DNA of 64,000 nucleotides, taken from NCBI GenBank assembly GCA_932521035.1, contig OW051494.1:5938001-6002000 (forward strand), written 5' to 3'. Both the position numbers and the translations under genes were made by a program. Shown piece by piece: positions 36,612 through 51,282 of the stretch. The DNA comes from Oscheius dolichura. Taxonomy: Eukaryota > Nematoda > Chromadorea > Rhabditida > Rhabditidae. Position 1 is the first letter of the stretch, and each line of letters starts with the position of its first letter. Under the pieces are notes generated by a model. That model did no database searches. It worked only from the letters and a program-made list of their open reading frames with translations, and had not been told where the DNA came from.

Positions 36612-39600
36612 TCTCGCGGAGGACACGCAACTTTTCCGGCAATTTATCGCTACTCGTCTAACGAGGGCGCAAAACGGAGAAATATTAGCTCTTTATAATG
36701 AGGACAAGAATGCCGGACGGGGGCCGAGGGGAATCACGGCTCTCATCCTTCATTGTTTTGAGCCGACGGGCCATCAAACCCCGGCTTATTCGGGGGAGGA
36801 AGGGGGACTACCGGCAAATAAGAGGGGGACCCTCGGGAGGGCAGAATCTGTTTGTCTCGTGGTCTGTATGAGTTTTTATCGCCTAACGAGGAGGAGCAGC
36901 GGGAGGACACTCCAGAGACAAAAGGGGACCTCGCCAGGGGGAACATATTAGGGGGACGACGGGCGCTTGATCTCGAATAGTCAGAAAAATGGCGGACAGG
37001 AAGCGGCTCAATCAGGGAGCATTTAGTGCCCGGAGCCGTTAAGACTCAAAACATCTGGCCGCGCGGGACTGATTGGAACAGGCCAGCGAAAGTGTCGATG
37101 AGGGGGTTATCAGCCGAGAGAGAGGGACGAGGGAGGTGTCGGTTCCCACCATAATACAGCCGTCTGGTCGGAACACGGCCAGCTACGTACCTTGGCCTGC
37201 TCGCGCATGTTTTAGTAGCCGAGGAGCATTGTACGCCAGTCGAATGATTAACACGGACGGCAATCACTTGCATCGATTGCTCCGGGACATTTCTTCTTAT
37301 CTGTCGCTATTTATAGTCAACACTTCTCCTTTTTTGGGCCCCGCTTGACACGGTGTCCATGGCGCCAATTTGCAAATTATGCGTCCGTGACACAAAAGGA
37401 CCAACAAAAGGCTCGACGACGACCGGCAAATGTGACAAAAAGAAGGAGGCACGGCAGGAACTCGACTGAGGGACAGGTGAGGCCGACTTGTGTCATCCCC
37501 GGTGTCACATTTCCCTCATTCATGGACCGCCACCCCTGAATCCAATCTGTTTGCACAGATCATTTCCCGCGGTTTAGCATCTTCCAGGTTATTCCCTCTG
37601 GCTTTTTATAGCTGGGCAGGGACAGGCACAGTGCCCGGCGGGTGGGTATATTGGGGGATGGGGAAGGGCCCTTCCGGTACGGGGGGTCAGCTGTTCTTTC
37701 GAGAGACTAAAGAATCCATAAATTTCTAGAGAGAAAAAGAAGCGGTGAAGGGCTTCCCTCCCCGAATTAGCAAATGCTGCTGCGCCGTGGCTTGGCTGTT
37801 GATCAATAGACTGTCCAATTCTGAATTCCCGCCCTCTCGAGACGGTCCCACGTACCAGTTTGATGATGTCCTCGAAGAACTTGATGTTGGCTCCCCTCCA
37901 GTCGGAGGAGGCCCGAGCCGGCGAGTGCGGTGCCCGGTGGAATACGGCCCGCATGGCCTGTGTCCTGGTAAGGTTAGTTAGGAGAGGAGAGGAGGGGGAG
38001 GAGGAGGACAAATGGGGAAGGCCACGGGGGAACTTTGATGGGGGACTACATAGGGGGCCAGCTGGCAGCTGTGTTTGTTCTATAACCAGGAATATTCACA
38101 CTCGGCTGGTAAATGGAACCGGAGGAGTTCGGGAGGAGGAGGTCTTGTAATGGCATTAGCTCTGGGGGGATATCTCGTTAGAGGACGGAGACAAAACAAC
38201 GAAATTCCGTATAATTTGATGGAGACGCTGAATCAGATGCCGAGATTGGGACACGCCGGGGGACACGTCAACGTGGGCAGACGGACGGACGAGGGAGTAG
38301 GACCTGGGAGGCCTATGCAAACAGGCCGATATCATTCCTGGAATAAGCAATTGTCCCCCTCGGTGTGTCCCCGTCTCTGTCAAATCCCGTTTCCTTGGGA
38401 GTGCCGTCGAATGAGGCCATAAATCGAGAAGATTGGCGTGGAGGACCGTTTCCGAATTGGAGGGTGCCGCAGTGCAAACGGGCGAAAACGATTCGAATAT
38501 ATATTGGATGATGTGGGGGAGAGCAGTGAACGGGACAATACCATCGACACCCTTTATGAGCTGGGCCCGGTCCCCTCCCCCGGCAACCGGGAATATGATT
38601 AGTTCTCTCTGCCTCAGGTGAGTGGAGGTGTTCGCCATCCATCACAATCAATCAGTCTGCTCCCTGGCCTCTATTGGATTCCCCCTCTAATGTAATCCTC
38701 ACGCATCAGATTGTCCTGCTCAAGTTGCGAGAGACAGCAAGGAAGTGGCCACTGACCTTTCGCGAGGAGGCCTTGCTCCTCCGAGACGAGCTGCGGAACA
38801 GCGACGACGAGCGGATGGAACCTCCTCGAAAAGACATCACAAGACCATCTGAAATATGGAAATTAAGGCAAATTTTAAGCCGAGGCCATTAGTGGCCTCT
38901 GGGGCCAGAAGAAGGGGAGGAAAGTCGCCTTGACGGCGTATGAATGAGACGGGGAATTTCGCGGTCCATCTGCCATTAATACGTGTTGTCACAGTCTTGA
39001 ATGACTGAGAAATTAGAGACCACGTCAATCTGAGGCAGGAGGAGACGAGACTTGGCGACGTGTGGCCAGGGCGGTTAAATATTTATTCGGAAGTTAAAAT
39101 GAACAGAGAGAAGGAGGAGGAGGAGGCCGGTTCCCCCCGATGGGGCCAATTTGCCTGCTAAGGACTTTGGGAGAAACAGTAAAAATTGGGGGAGGAGGCG
39201 AGTTTGGAGGGGCACACAAACACGACGACTTAGAGAGAAAATATTGCAGACCTAAACAAAGGGATCACGTTGTTTTGGCAGGGGCGGCCACTGGCAGACA
39301 AGGAATAAGGAAGTGAGTCAGGAATGGTTCGTGAACGGACGAGAAGAGGCCGTCCTTGAGGCAGTTCCCCTTTTTCGCCGCCCGCAATTACGGGATTTGT
39401 TTATAAGCAAAAGGCAAGTTGCCACGGAGAGGTCCTCCCCGGTCGACGCGTAATCCCTCTCCACAATGGCGACAATCGACAGACTCTACCAGGGGGACTG
39501 CGCGAGAGGGGGGCCTCCTTCTCCTCAGATGCCAATTGTTTGTCCAGGCGAATAAATTATATTTTCCGGGAAGTCTTCCTGCTCCTCTGCCCCTATGCTA

Positions 39601-39761
39601 ATTCCAGGAGGGGATGCTGGCCTGTTCCGTACAGCCGGACAAAAGAGAAACAGTTTCACGTGCTCCGAAATAGCCATTGGGTGTCCCCTTTGTGTCCTAT
39701 TTGAACAGCTTCTTTTCCCTCCTCTCTATAAAGCGGGCCCTCGGCAGAACTGACCCAAAAC
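36612..39761. other. gene-poor region, 3.15 kb
   Basis: GC-rich, with many short purine-rich tracts. One minus-strand stretch near 37970-37860 reads like an exon (SDWRGANIKFFEDIIKL followed by GTACGTGG), and 37140-37045 reads LSADNPLIDTFAGLF to a stop, but I could not connect them. Otherwise nothing is seen; it probably contains the cyclase promoter. Confidence 0.4.
39727..39733 (+). promoter_or_regulatory. TATA box of the ShKT gene
   Basis: TATAAAG lies 35 bp before the start codon and is a strong match. It would place transcription initiation only a few bases before the ATG. Confidence 0.5.
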
Positions 39762-41038
39762 ATGTCCCGGCTTCCTCTTTTCCTCATCCTTTCCGTATAC
39801 CTCATATCTGCCGGTAAGACTGTCTCTCTGCTCCCCCACCGAGTCCACCCTCTATAGAGAGATGCTATGACCAGAGCGACTTTTGCCGCTATTTGAAAAC
39901 CTTCTGTCGAAGCAAGGACCACGAGTCGCTGATGATGGTCAAGTGCGCGGCGACATGTGGCTTTTGTAAGGAAGAGGAGGTGGAGGTGGCCCGGAATGAG
40001 AGCCTCGTGAAGAGTCGGCCGAACGAGACGGCCACGGAGAAGACAGCCACGACACGTGGGAGCGTTTTCCGAGAGAGCTATGTGCCCATTTCAGCCAAGA
40101 AGTGTGTATTCCCGAAGGAGAAGATGCTTCCGAACAACAGGACCGACTACACGTTCAATGCCAATGTCAGCATGGTCCAGAGGAATAACGAGACCGTCCA
40201 GACGGTCCTCGTCCAGATCACCAACTCCACCAGGTAGTCCCTGTTGATATGTCCAATAATGTAAGGAATAGAGTCCAACAGGCACCCGACTCGAACGAGG
40301 CACTCAAGCGAGTGGCAGAGGCCAAGAGGAACGAGTCCGCCTTCGAGGAGGAGGGGGAGGAGGAAGAGGTCCGCAATACCCAGGTTATGAGGAAGATCAA
40401 GCTGAACCAGCTGATCAGTGAAAATGTCGGTGTCCCCCAAATAAAAGAGACAACAATTCTTTAGGATATGGCCATGCCCCGCATCACAACCGCCGAGCCG
40501 TCCAAATTCAGCGTGTCCCTGTCCAAGACACTCATCAAAGGTTTATCTCCCGTGTGCCCCTAGACTCCTCCTCTCTAGGCAAATGCTTCAATGAATACTT
40601 GTACTGTGCCGAGTTCGTCTCCCTCTGCACCCACCCAGCCTTCGGAGATGTCATGGCCAGTCACTGCACTCTCACTTGTCAACGATGCGATGATGTCGAC
40701 ATGGAGGATGACAAGGACAGAGGCATGTTCCCCCTCTCAAAACAATACAGCCATGCATTTAGCCGATTGCGCCGACAATGCTCCGGACTGCTCCAAATAC
40801 GCCGATCTCTGCCACGAGGGCCGGTACTTGTCCCTGGCACAGAAGTTTTGTCCAAAGACCTGCGGCTTCTGTAAGCCTCTTTGTCGAGACAGACACCAGA
40901 AGTACAGTAACCTCTCCCCCCGCCTACTCTTCCCCTTTCAGCTGTGATCAATTCGCCTTGGATGGTTTCTGTTCCGACGAGACCTACACCGTCGACGAAC
41001 GGCGACATTTGTGCGGTTCGACGTGCGGATCTTGCTAG
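39762..41038 (+). CDS. secreted ShKT-repeat protein
   Basis: Starts with a signal peptide (MSRLPLFLILSVYLISA). Four ShKT-type six-cysteine domains follow: CYDQSDFCRYLKTFC to CAATCGFC (39860-39970), CFNEYLYCAEFVSLC to CTLTCQRC (40580-40690), CADNAPDCSKYADLC to CPKTCGFC (40760-40875) and CDQFALDGFCSDE to CGSTCGSC (40940-41038). A long acidic, glycosylation-rich linker (many N-x-S/T) separates domains 1 and 2. In nematodes ShKT domains are common in secreted and cuticle-associated proteins and enzymes; no catalytic domain is present here and no activity can be inferred. The intron at 40723-40762 is GC..AG. The second intron of the linker is 35 nt. Confidence 0.85.
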
Positions 41039-41096
41039 TCTCCCCGTCCCTCCACCACTGTGTGTACATACTTGTTCACATCTCGATAAATCTATT

Positions 41097-41102
41097 TTTA
41101 TT
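41097..41102 (-). promoter_or_regulatory. poly(A) signal of the DUF7064-like gene
   Basis: AATAAA on the minus strand begins 2 nt after the stop codon. The convergent ShKT gene ends only 65 bp away, so the two 3' ends almost meet. Confidence 0.6.
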
Positions 41103-41103
41103 T

Positions 41104-42582
41104 TCAATACGGCTCGATTCTGTACTCGACTTCGGCAAATCCGCGTCCCTTTATGCCGTTGGCCACGTACTCACACATCTGCTCGTTCACCTGAACTGTT
41201 CCTCTTCTCCGTGACCATAGGAAATACCTGGGTAGCCTGATCGAGTCCCATCTTGAACGACTCCGCCTCGATCACCTTCACCTCCACCTCATAGTGCAGG
41301 TCACCGGCGTCGAAACTGTAGGCGAACTCCTTTGGGAAGTGTTTGTCCTCGCCGTGGTGGGGCAGCTGGAAGTAGACCCGGTCGACGGCTATCTTCCGCT
41401 TATCGCTGAAATTGTCCGTCTCCCACCGAAAGAACACAACCCACGGGGTGATGACATATCCGAACTCGAGGTGGCTGAATACCGTCTCCGGCATAGAAAT
41501 CACCGAGGTATGAATACAAGTCCCGTCGTCCAGGTGGTATATCATCATAATATATCTCCTCAAATCGGCCCAGCTTCTGTGGGAGGCCTTTGTGTGATCC
41601 CTCATGCTTGTGAGGGGAGCCGGGTTGAACTCGTCCTCCCCAATTTGGATATTTCCTTCGATGAATCCGAACTGTTCGTAGTGCATCTGGTGGCTCTCTT
41701 GTAGTCGGTCGAAGAGTGCCCGACTCCAAGGCTCGATAGCCAGAGAGTGGGCGATGGAAGTCGGCGAGCAGTCGACGTCGAAGTCAAACGGGTCACCGAA
41801 GTTGGTCCATGTCAGGTCAAAGTGGGCCGGGATTAGTTGGGGCTTCTCCGTCAACTCGTCCGGTCCAACCGCCGTGAATACCTTCTCTCCCCGTCCCTTC
41901 ACCAGATGGCCTAAACCTCTCGTCTCCTCCCGGCCGATCCCCTACCATTAAAAGTGAGTCTCCACTTCTTCATCGGCTCCTCGCATACCAAACTGAATCC
42001 ACTCTCCGTCTGCCATGCCTCTCCTGGAACACTCTGCCCCGATCTCCCCTCCCTTTCTCAAACTCACCGGAACATTTGTGTCAGTGAGCATTTCGGGACA
42101 AATAAACGTCCCTTTTCCGGGGATCCGAACGATAAAGAAGAGATTTATGATGTTGTTTTTCCTCTGTGCCGTGCCCAAGGTGAAGTACCAGCCGTCCTTA
42201 TTCGAACCGTCGAAAAACACCGCATCCACCGGTCTCTTCTAAACGTTCCCCTGTGGTTATTGTAGGAGGGGGCACCTTATCCAATGGGAGTTCGCTCTTC
42301 TTGTCCATTTCCCGGGGATCCCTCCGCCCTTCGCCGCCGAATCTCCCGGGTGTTATCTCCTCCTTCTGCAAACGGGCTCGTATTCTCTCAAAACGGACAA
42401 ACCTTCTCGGTCTCCGCGCTCTTCCTCTGCCGTCTCGTTATGATCCATTTCATCAGGTGGAACTTCAACAGGTACCATTTGCCGGCCTGGCCGTAAACAC
42501 CGAGCATCTTCGGTGGGTCCTGTCGCGACACCCATTGATAAAAGAAGTACGCGACGGTTCCAAATAAGAGGAGCCAGAACAT
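41104..42582 (-). CDS. membrane-anchored DUF7064-like protein
   Basis: An N-terminal signal anchor (MFWLLLFGTVAYFFYQWV) is followed by a globular region. Exons join as 42582 to 42397, then KEEITPGRFGGEG, KRPVDAVFFDGSNKDGWYF, a piece ending CEEPMKKWRLTFNG, a long exon (FDLTWTNFGDPFDFD, YEQFGFIEGNIQIG, TSMRDHTKASHRSWADLRRY, LEFGYVITP) and a final exon VNEQMCEYVANGIKGRGFAE to EPY. The RDH-x6-RxW and NG-x-GRG-x-E features resemble the N-terminal region of animal rifampicin-phosphotransferase/PEP-synthase-like proteins (DUF7064). Here that region stands alone, without a kinase domain. The biochemical role is unknown. Confidence 0.65.
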
Positions 42583-42930
42583 GGCCGATCTGGAAGGAGA
42601 CTTATCTGGGAACGGCGGTAGAAGACGGAAGGAGAGGGAATAATAAGGACAGCGAACCGCATAGCTAACCAGCCGGTTGATAACGGCAGCTCGTATCTGT
42701 TATTTTCCGATAAAAGCTGTCTTCCCGGCGGAGCTCTCTGCTTTCTGTTGTTGTGGGAGAATTTCGCAATAAATGGAATACAATGACAATTTGAATATTT
42801 GACTCGGCTCGAGGAAATGGCAGTCGATATTGGGGCCGAGATAATCCCGTCTAATAACTCTCGACACAATCAAGCGAAGCAAGCGGAAATAGACTAGTCA
42901 GAGATACCCATGTTTATTGTTTTTGTGTGG
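42583..42930. other. intergenic, 348 bp
   Basis: Contains the poly(A) signal of the next minus-strand gene (AATAAA at 42918-42913). No gene seen. Confidence 0.5.
42913..42918 (-). promoter_or_regulatory. poly(A) signal of the gene at 42931-44419
   Basis: AATAAA on the minus strand, 12 nt after the stop codon. Confidence 0.6.
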
Positions 42931-44419
42931 TCAGAGTCGGAGGACAATGTCTTCTTCGGTGTCGGCTCGGGGCAGGGAGGCGTACCCGCTATCGTGGTCG
43001 TCCTAAACATATTCTTCCATTATCAGAGATCACCTAATCTCACCAAGAATATCTTGTCCATCAGCTGTTCCCTCCCCACTTGGGCGGGTGTCCCCTCCTC
43101 TGGTCGGATCCTCTCCGCCAATCCAGCCAACAGGTCACAACACTACAAGTCCCTTTACTCCGACAACTCCAAAATATCCTCACCATAGTGTACTCGACGT
43201 CTTTAATCCTGCTCTGCCCAGTCTCCGCTTCGAATCTCCTCTGATCCCGAAGAGATGTCCGGATGGCCTCCATCGCCACCGCCTCAGCTTCTGTGAACTC
43301 TTGGTATCCTTCGCAATATGGTCGGGTCTCGTCTATCCAGTGGATTAGCTTCTCCAATCGCCGGAGACATTTGGAATGGAAATGGCGGGTGTGGGCAGCG
43401 GTCAGCTGAATCCCCTTGGCTTTCGTTGAAGGAGGTCCCTTACCTTGAAACTTTTAATAGAAATCTGCAAAATGTCGACGCTGGTGGTCTTCCTCTTGGA
43501 CGGGTCCAACTGGAAGAGTCTCTCCAACGCCGTCAGCCGGTAGTCGAACATCTCCCCCTTCTCGGCGGCTGTCCTCCCCTGCTCTGCCTTTTCTGAAAGA
43601 GCGCTCTATTAGGTAGATGGAGAAGAGTGATTTACCAAGAAACTGGCTCCACCAGAGGGCAAATTTAGAACTATCCTCTACCTCGTCGGAGTCCTCCACC
43701 ATACTCTGATAGCTGTGGTGGGCAAGGGAAATCATGGCCCTGTAATATTTGAAGTGGTGTCTTCCTGGTGGATCGGATTACGGACCAGAACGGATCAACA
43801 ACAAACAACCAACATTTCGAGAGGCGATTGGCGCAGGGCAGCCTCGGCGATTTGGACACAGCGCGAGTAGATCTGTCGGTCAAAGGCCTGTGCCGCCGCC
43901 TCATACGAGGAGGACGACGGAGAAAAGTCCCCGGAGGAGCTGGATGACCCGAAGAAGTCGGCTGAAATTGGTCATCTCTCACCCTTTGTGACTTTGCCCT
44001 TCGACCCCTCAATCCCCGAGACAAACTTTGACTCAAACTGCGAAGTGAGACCCTTGACACCCTGGTGATTCAGGGGAAAATCACTCGAAAATCTCTTATG
44101 ATAGGGTCTTTTCGTCGATTGATAACGCTCGAAAATGACTCCAATTTCGATCGTTTTCTGTTTTGAAAGGCGGTTGAAAGACTTACAATAGAGACTGCCC
44201 TCAGAGCTGGGAGGGGTCAGCAGGGCGGCTCGGGATGACTCGAAACAGTGGGAACGGACATTGCGCAGCTTCTGGATATCCGGTTTTCTTCTATAAAAAT
44301 GGGCCTACCCGGATGATCTCGTCGGCTAACGAGTCCCACTGGGGGTACTGGAGGAGGGAGACCTCGTCGACGGCTAGAAGGTCGGCGATGAGTTCCTCAA
44401 TTTCGAGGACACGATTCAT
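42931..44419 (-). CDS. acidic protein of unknown function
   Basis: Start ATG 44419 (MNRVLEIEELIADLLAVDEV); stop TGA 42933-42931. Splice-consistent exons give KLRNVRSHCFESSRAALL, a Ser-rich stretch (DFFGSSSSSGDFSPSSSSY), AFDRQIYSRCVQIAEAAL, HHFKYYRAMISLAHHSYQ, KFALWWSQFLEKAEQG, FDYRLTALERLFQLDPSKR, LRRLEKLIHWIDETRPYC, CDLLAGLAERIRPEEG and the end LPRADTEEDIVLRL. The helical, charged character and Trp/His placement suggest a soluble helical-repeat adaptor. There is no signal or membrane segment and I do not recognise the family. The intron near 44190-43963 is the least certain. Confidence 0.55.
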
Positions 44420-46420
44420 CGCACTGGAAAGAGGGCTTTATCAGTTGGGGAAAGTCATGTTTGAAGGGGAGAAGACATTTAGGGAATTAGGGGGCGTGGC
44501 GGCCAAAATGACTGAGTATGACAGTTTTTTTGGGGCAACCCAAGGATTGGAAACATTTCGGGGGGAGGATCTCTCGTGGAAGTGGTTATCAGCGGAAGGA
44601 GTGATAGAGACAACAAAGGCGTCGAAGCGGACAAGTAGGGGCCGGCTGGAGGGGCGAAGAGGGACCACCCGTGGACGACGACGACCACGCGGCATCCGGT
44701 TATCTTGAGAGCCCCGAAAAAATGGCTTCATTTGAGGCGAAGTGGGGGAGTTTAGGAACGATTTGATCGAGTGGAGAGGGAGGGGAGGGAGAAGGGGCAG
44801 CTGGGTGGGGCTGACCTTTTTTAGACCAGATGGTACAGGGAGGATGAGGGAGACAGCCGGCAGATGGTCGAGAGGGGCCGATTAGGAGCAGCCACAGGGC
44901 AAAAAGTAAACAGCTATTCTTGGGGGAGGGGAGGAGGTTATGGATGAGGGGGAGGTACGGGCAAACAGAACAGAACAGAAATAGACGACTCGACATTTCG
45001 TACTAGAAGAGAGGGATAGCCCCGTAAAAATGGGATATATTTGGAGGAAAAGGAGGATAAGTGGGATGGACCAAACACGGCTGTGTCAACAGGTGAATTC
45101 GGTTGATTGCGGTTTGTTGGGAGGGGAAAGTGGGCGACTGGCCGGCCGGACCGAAAAGGGGGGAAGCGATCCGAGATGACATCTCGAGGACTAACCTGGC
45201 GGGACGGAGCAGGGTGGCCAGCACGGGTCGCATGGAGGAGAAAGTGACACGGGGGACTTCCCCATCGAGGACACTCACCGGAACGGGAAGTCGCCCCTCG
45301 GGGGATATCAACCAGTAGTCGAGAGGAGTCCCCCCAAATTCCCCCCTTTCTTTGTTTATCAAAAAGGCTTTTCGCGTCTTCTTCGGCAGAAAAAGAACAA
45401 GTTTTTTATCCCGAAAGGCGCCGGGAAACGCGTCCACGTGCAGGGTATTTTTCGCCTCTAGAAGCGTCGAAAGTGAGATGAGCAAGACTCGTGGAAGACG
45501 GGGAAAATAAGGGAAAACGACGCGGTGACGTAAGGACAGACACAATAATGAGACACTGGTCGCCGGGAGTTAGTGACTACGTTGTCTATGGTAATGAAAG
45601 GGGAGTGTCTGTCTGAAATGTCTCAAAACTCGAGTGCCAATGGCTCTGTTTTATTTTTACGGATGCTACAAGACAATAAATATAACTCGAGGGTGTTCCC
45701 GTCTGGCCCTGGCACTGGAAGGAGCGCAAGGCTAATCCTTCTCCACAGTGTCATCGAACCGATGTCTTCCTCCGTACAATTTCATGTATGCCCTTCTCGA
45801 TGTATGCGAAAAGGGAGCCGCTTGCAGCGAGAGCTTCTGGGTGGCTCCGGGGGCCATGCACTGATCACCTCCTGGCCGGATGGCCGCCCCTTTCTTTGTC
45901 ATATTCTCTGGGAGAACACATTGATGTGGAAAAGGAATCGAAGGAGGAGGAGGGGAGCCCCGCGTATAGGAAGTTGATCTCCCTGGAAAGTTGGTCCCGA
46001 ATGGGACGGATGAGTTGTACAGATTCGGACCGGTTGCTCAGATCAGACGGTAACTGTTCCGTAGAAGGCAAGAGGGGGAAGTGGCCCGGGTTGGGGAAAG
46101 GCAAACACTCTCCGCCTCTAGTTGACTTTTTTTGCGGGTGGCTCGGTAAAAATGACTCGATGGGGTTAGTATAGAACTGGTGAATTAGGAACAGGTTCTG
46201 CAGAGGAGGCTTCATAAATCAGAAAGTGGGTTAAGGTAGAAGCCGAGATCGGCGCGACTGGCATGCCAACGGAGATTATCAGCGACCTCCACAACCGGAA
46301 CCCCGTTCTCGACTAATGCATATTTGTTGTAAAATGGAATAAGCCGGCGCCTGCCCCAATCAGAGGCAAATCCGAAAATCCCGGCCATTTACTCTCGTGG
46401 TGACCGCGGTTTGAACTGGT
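44420..46420. other. unassigned region, 2.0 kb
   Basis: Several minus-strand open frames look partly protein-like: a signal-like peptide at 44996, SDLSNRSESVQLIRPIRDQ near 46050 and a KLYGGRHRFDD end near 45750. I could not join them into a gene with consistent phases. It may hold a divergent minus-strand gene or noncoding sequence. Confidence 0.4.
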
Positions 46421-47794
46421 TTAATCTTTTATTCGGAGGATGAACAATAGGAGGGCGAGGAGGAGGAGGAGGAACTGAAAAGGAAGAGAAACTAGGAGGA
46501 GGAGGACGGGGGATTACCAGCTGGGAGAAGGAGCGATGTAGGGGAAAGAGGCCACAGAGGACGAGGGACGGCAGCGAGGAGTCCAGTGAGTGGAGAAAGG
46601 CGGCACACAAGCTGTATACCTGAGTGGTTCAATGGGAGAGTAATGGGAGGCCGACCTGTTCGTGGAGGTTCGACCGGGATACGAGTTGATCCAAGACGCC
46701 ACTCCGCAGACATTTCATCGAGGACCTCAACTTCAGGGAGGCGGAAAGCAAGAAGAGGAGGTGGATGACCGACACACCGATAAAGACAGCGTAGAGGAAG
46801 AGACGCCATATTTCGACGGTTTCCGAGAGATCCGCCTTGAAGGAGGAATGAAAGGCGGCGAGGAGAATGGCGACATCCAGGAGGAGAGAACTCGACAGCC
46901 ATAGTCTGTTTTATTCTTGTTTGATCTCCTTCGACTTACTCGAGAGGTCCTTTTACGGCGTAGAACAGCTTAAGAAGGCTTCTGTGAGCATAGAAATAGT
47001 GGCGACAGACAGGAAGCTGGAAATGGTTAGAAGGAAGGGGGAGGATGGACCTGGGAGACGTTGGAGTCACGCCTAAAATCGTGGGCCAGAGCCTCGTACT
47101 CGACCATAATTCTATAGATGAAACTGAAGAAAAGTGAGTGAGCCGATGGGATGACGACGCAGGAGAGGATGGCTCCGAGGGCGAGGAAGGCTCGAAAGGA
47201 GACGTGGATATCGATTACATTGAAGGAGGGGAAAATGTGGAAAAGGGTAAGGAGGACAAGCACCAACACGGCGAAAATGACGACAGCCGATGAACTGTAG
47301 GCCAGGTCCTGTTTACTCGGGTGTGTAGAGGAACAGCTCGCCTACCGTAATCTTCTGCACCTGGCCGAGTGACCGTAGGATACCGACCCCGTTGGAAGAG
47401 GACTTTAGTGCTTTTCTGAACTGTTGATTGGGTCTGCCCCAGAAGACCAAGAGGAAGAAGTTGGACAGTCCAGCCGAGTGGAGAAGAAGGAGCGGCGGGG
47501 AGAGGAGAACCAAAGAGAGGACCCAACTGGCGACGAGGAGGACGGAGAGAAGGACACACCAGCACTGGAGAAAGCTCTGTTAACACTGTATTTTGACTGT
47601 TTGGAGACATCCGAAGGGCTGTCCAAGATGGCGGAAACCTCACACTTTGAATAGTCCTTATGGCTCCTCGGCTAGTGTTGGACAACCCGAGTAGTCTCCT
47701 CGTAAGGGTGACCGGACGGTCGAGGCTGGCCATCTGAAGCAGGGATGGGACAGGGAGGAGGAGGACTCACAGCCTGGTCAAGCTGTCTGTCCAT
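46421..47794 (-). CDS. multipass membrane protein, gustatory-receptor-like
   Basis: At least seven exons from ATG 47794 (MDRQLDQA, then MASLDRPVTLTRRLLG) to TAA 46423-46421. Seven or so hydrophobic helices are evident: CWCVLLSVLLVASWVLSLVL, SNFFLLVFW, VVIFAVLVLVLLTLFHIF, FRAFLALGAILSCVVIPSA, LLLDVAILLAAFHSSF, WRLFLYAVFIGVSVIHLLF and a last Leu-rich helix FLLLLLALLLFILRIKD. Loops between them are basic and Cys-poor. The layout and lack of other motifs fit the insect gustatory receptor / nematode LITE-1 and GUR superfamily, but the usual TYhhhhQF end is absent, so this is tentative. An open frame continues upstream of 47794 (FVSEGVRKAEDYVDG), so the 5' end may be longer. Confidence 0.5.
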
Positions 47795-48582
47795 GGCGGC
47801 CGCCTGCTCATTCGCGTTGAAGTGAACTCGAACAAAGGGCATGTTTAGTGGGGAAAGGACAGGGTCATCTATCCCGACGACAACGCCATCTACGTAATCC
47901 TCGGCTTTGCGCACGCCCTCCGAAACAAATCTCCACAAGAAGTGGCCTTTCTCTGGCTGGGGGAGATGCCATCCGGAGGTTCATCTGCTTGAAAATGTAT
48001 GAAGGACGGCTCTCGGAGGCTCGATTGTGCTGCCAGGATCGAGTTTCCTTTAATGAATGTTTGCTCACTACATGATTAATTCAATGCCTCGGCCCGACGC
48101 TTTCGCCCCCACCAAAAAATCTTCAAACTTTTTATTGTTCCCATTTATGGAAAAGATGGATGATAGAGTGCCTTGGGGGGGGGGGGGGGGGCTTGCTGAA
48201 TGGGGTGCCCGGAAATGGAGAGACAGGAGGAGGCACAACACCGTCTGCCAGCCACCAGCAGAGCCATAAAAGTCAGAGGGGGCAGTCGACGGCCACCGTG
48301 TAGGCTTCATAAACAACGAAAAGCCTCAATAGTTTTCGTTGATTATTCGGCCCACAGAAGGCCATTTTTTGGAGGAAGGAAAGGGGGCAGAGACGGCCGG
48401 ACGAGGCGAAGACAGCCGCCAGAATAACTGAGTCTCTCCATTAGGGGAAATACGGTAGAAGTAATCCGATACTGTTTGTGCCCCGGGCGAGGGGCGGGGT
48501 CAGGGGCCAAGACTGGAGGCGAAAGAGACGCAGGCACGGAAGACGGGCCTCCTTCATTGACCTCTCCGACGACCTCTGAATC
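47795..48582. other. region between receptor-like and tubulin genes, 788 bp
   Basis: The left 150 bp stay open in the receptor frame and may be its 5' exon. The rest should include the tubulin promoter. It includes a run of 17 G (48175-48191). No other gene seen. Confidence 0.4.
48175..48191 (+). repeat. homopolymer of 17 G
   Basis: Uninterrupted G run after CCTT. It could form a G-quadruplex with neighbouring G-rich DNA or be a length-variable or sequencing-sensitive site. Confidence 0.9.
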
Positions 48583-51186
<2,604 letters not shown>

Positions 51187-51282
51187 CCCCACCCCTGTCT
51201 CCACACAATAACATTTCCCCCGCCGCCTGCCTATGCTTTGCCGTGTATCTTGTGACATCGAATTATAAATTTTTCATTTCAA

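Noticed and set aside
43960-43990. A 21-nt intron in the unknown gene at 42931-44419
   Set aside because: A single 228-nt intron from the upstream GTAAGT donor reaches the same acceptor in phase, so the tiny intron is unnecessary.
45003-45545. 180-codon minus-strand open frame
   Set aside because: Low-complexity Pro/Leu composition, interrupted by good donor sites, and no continuation.
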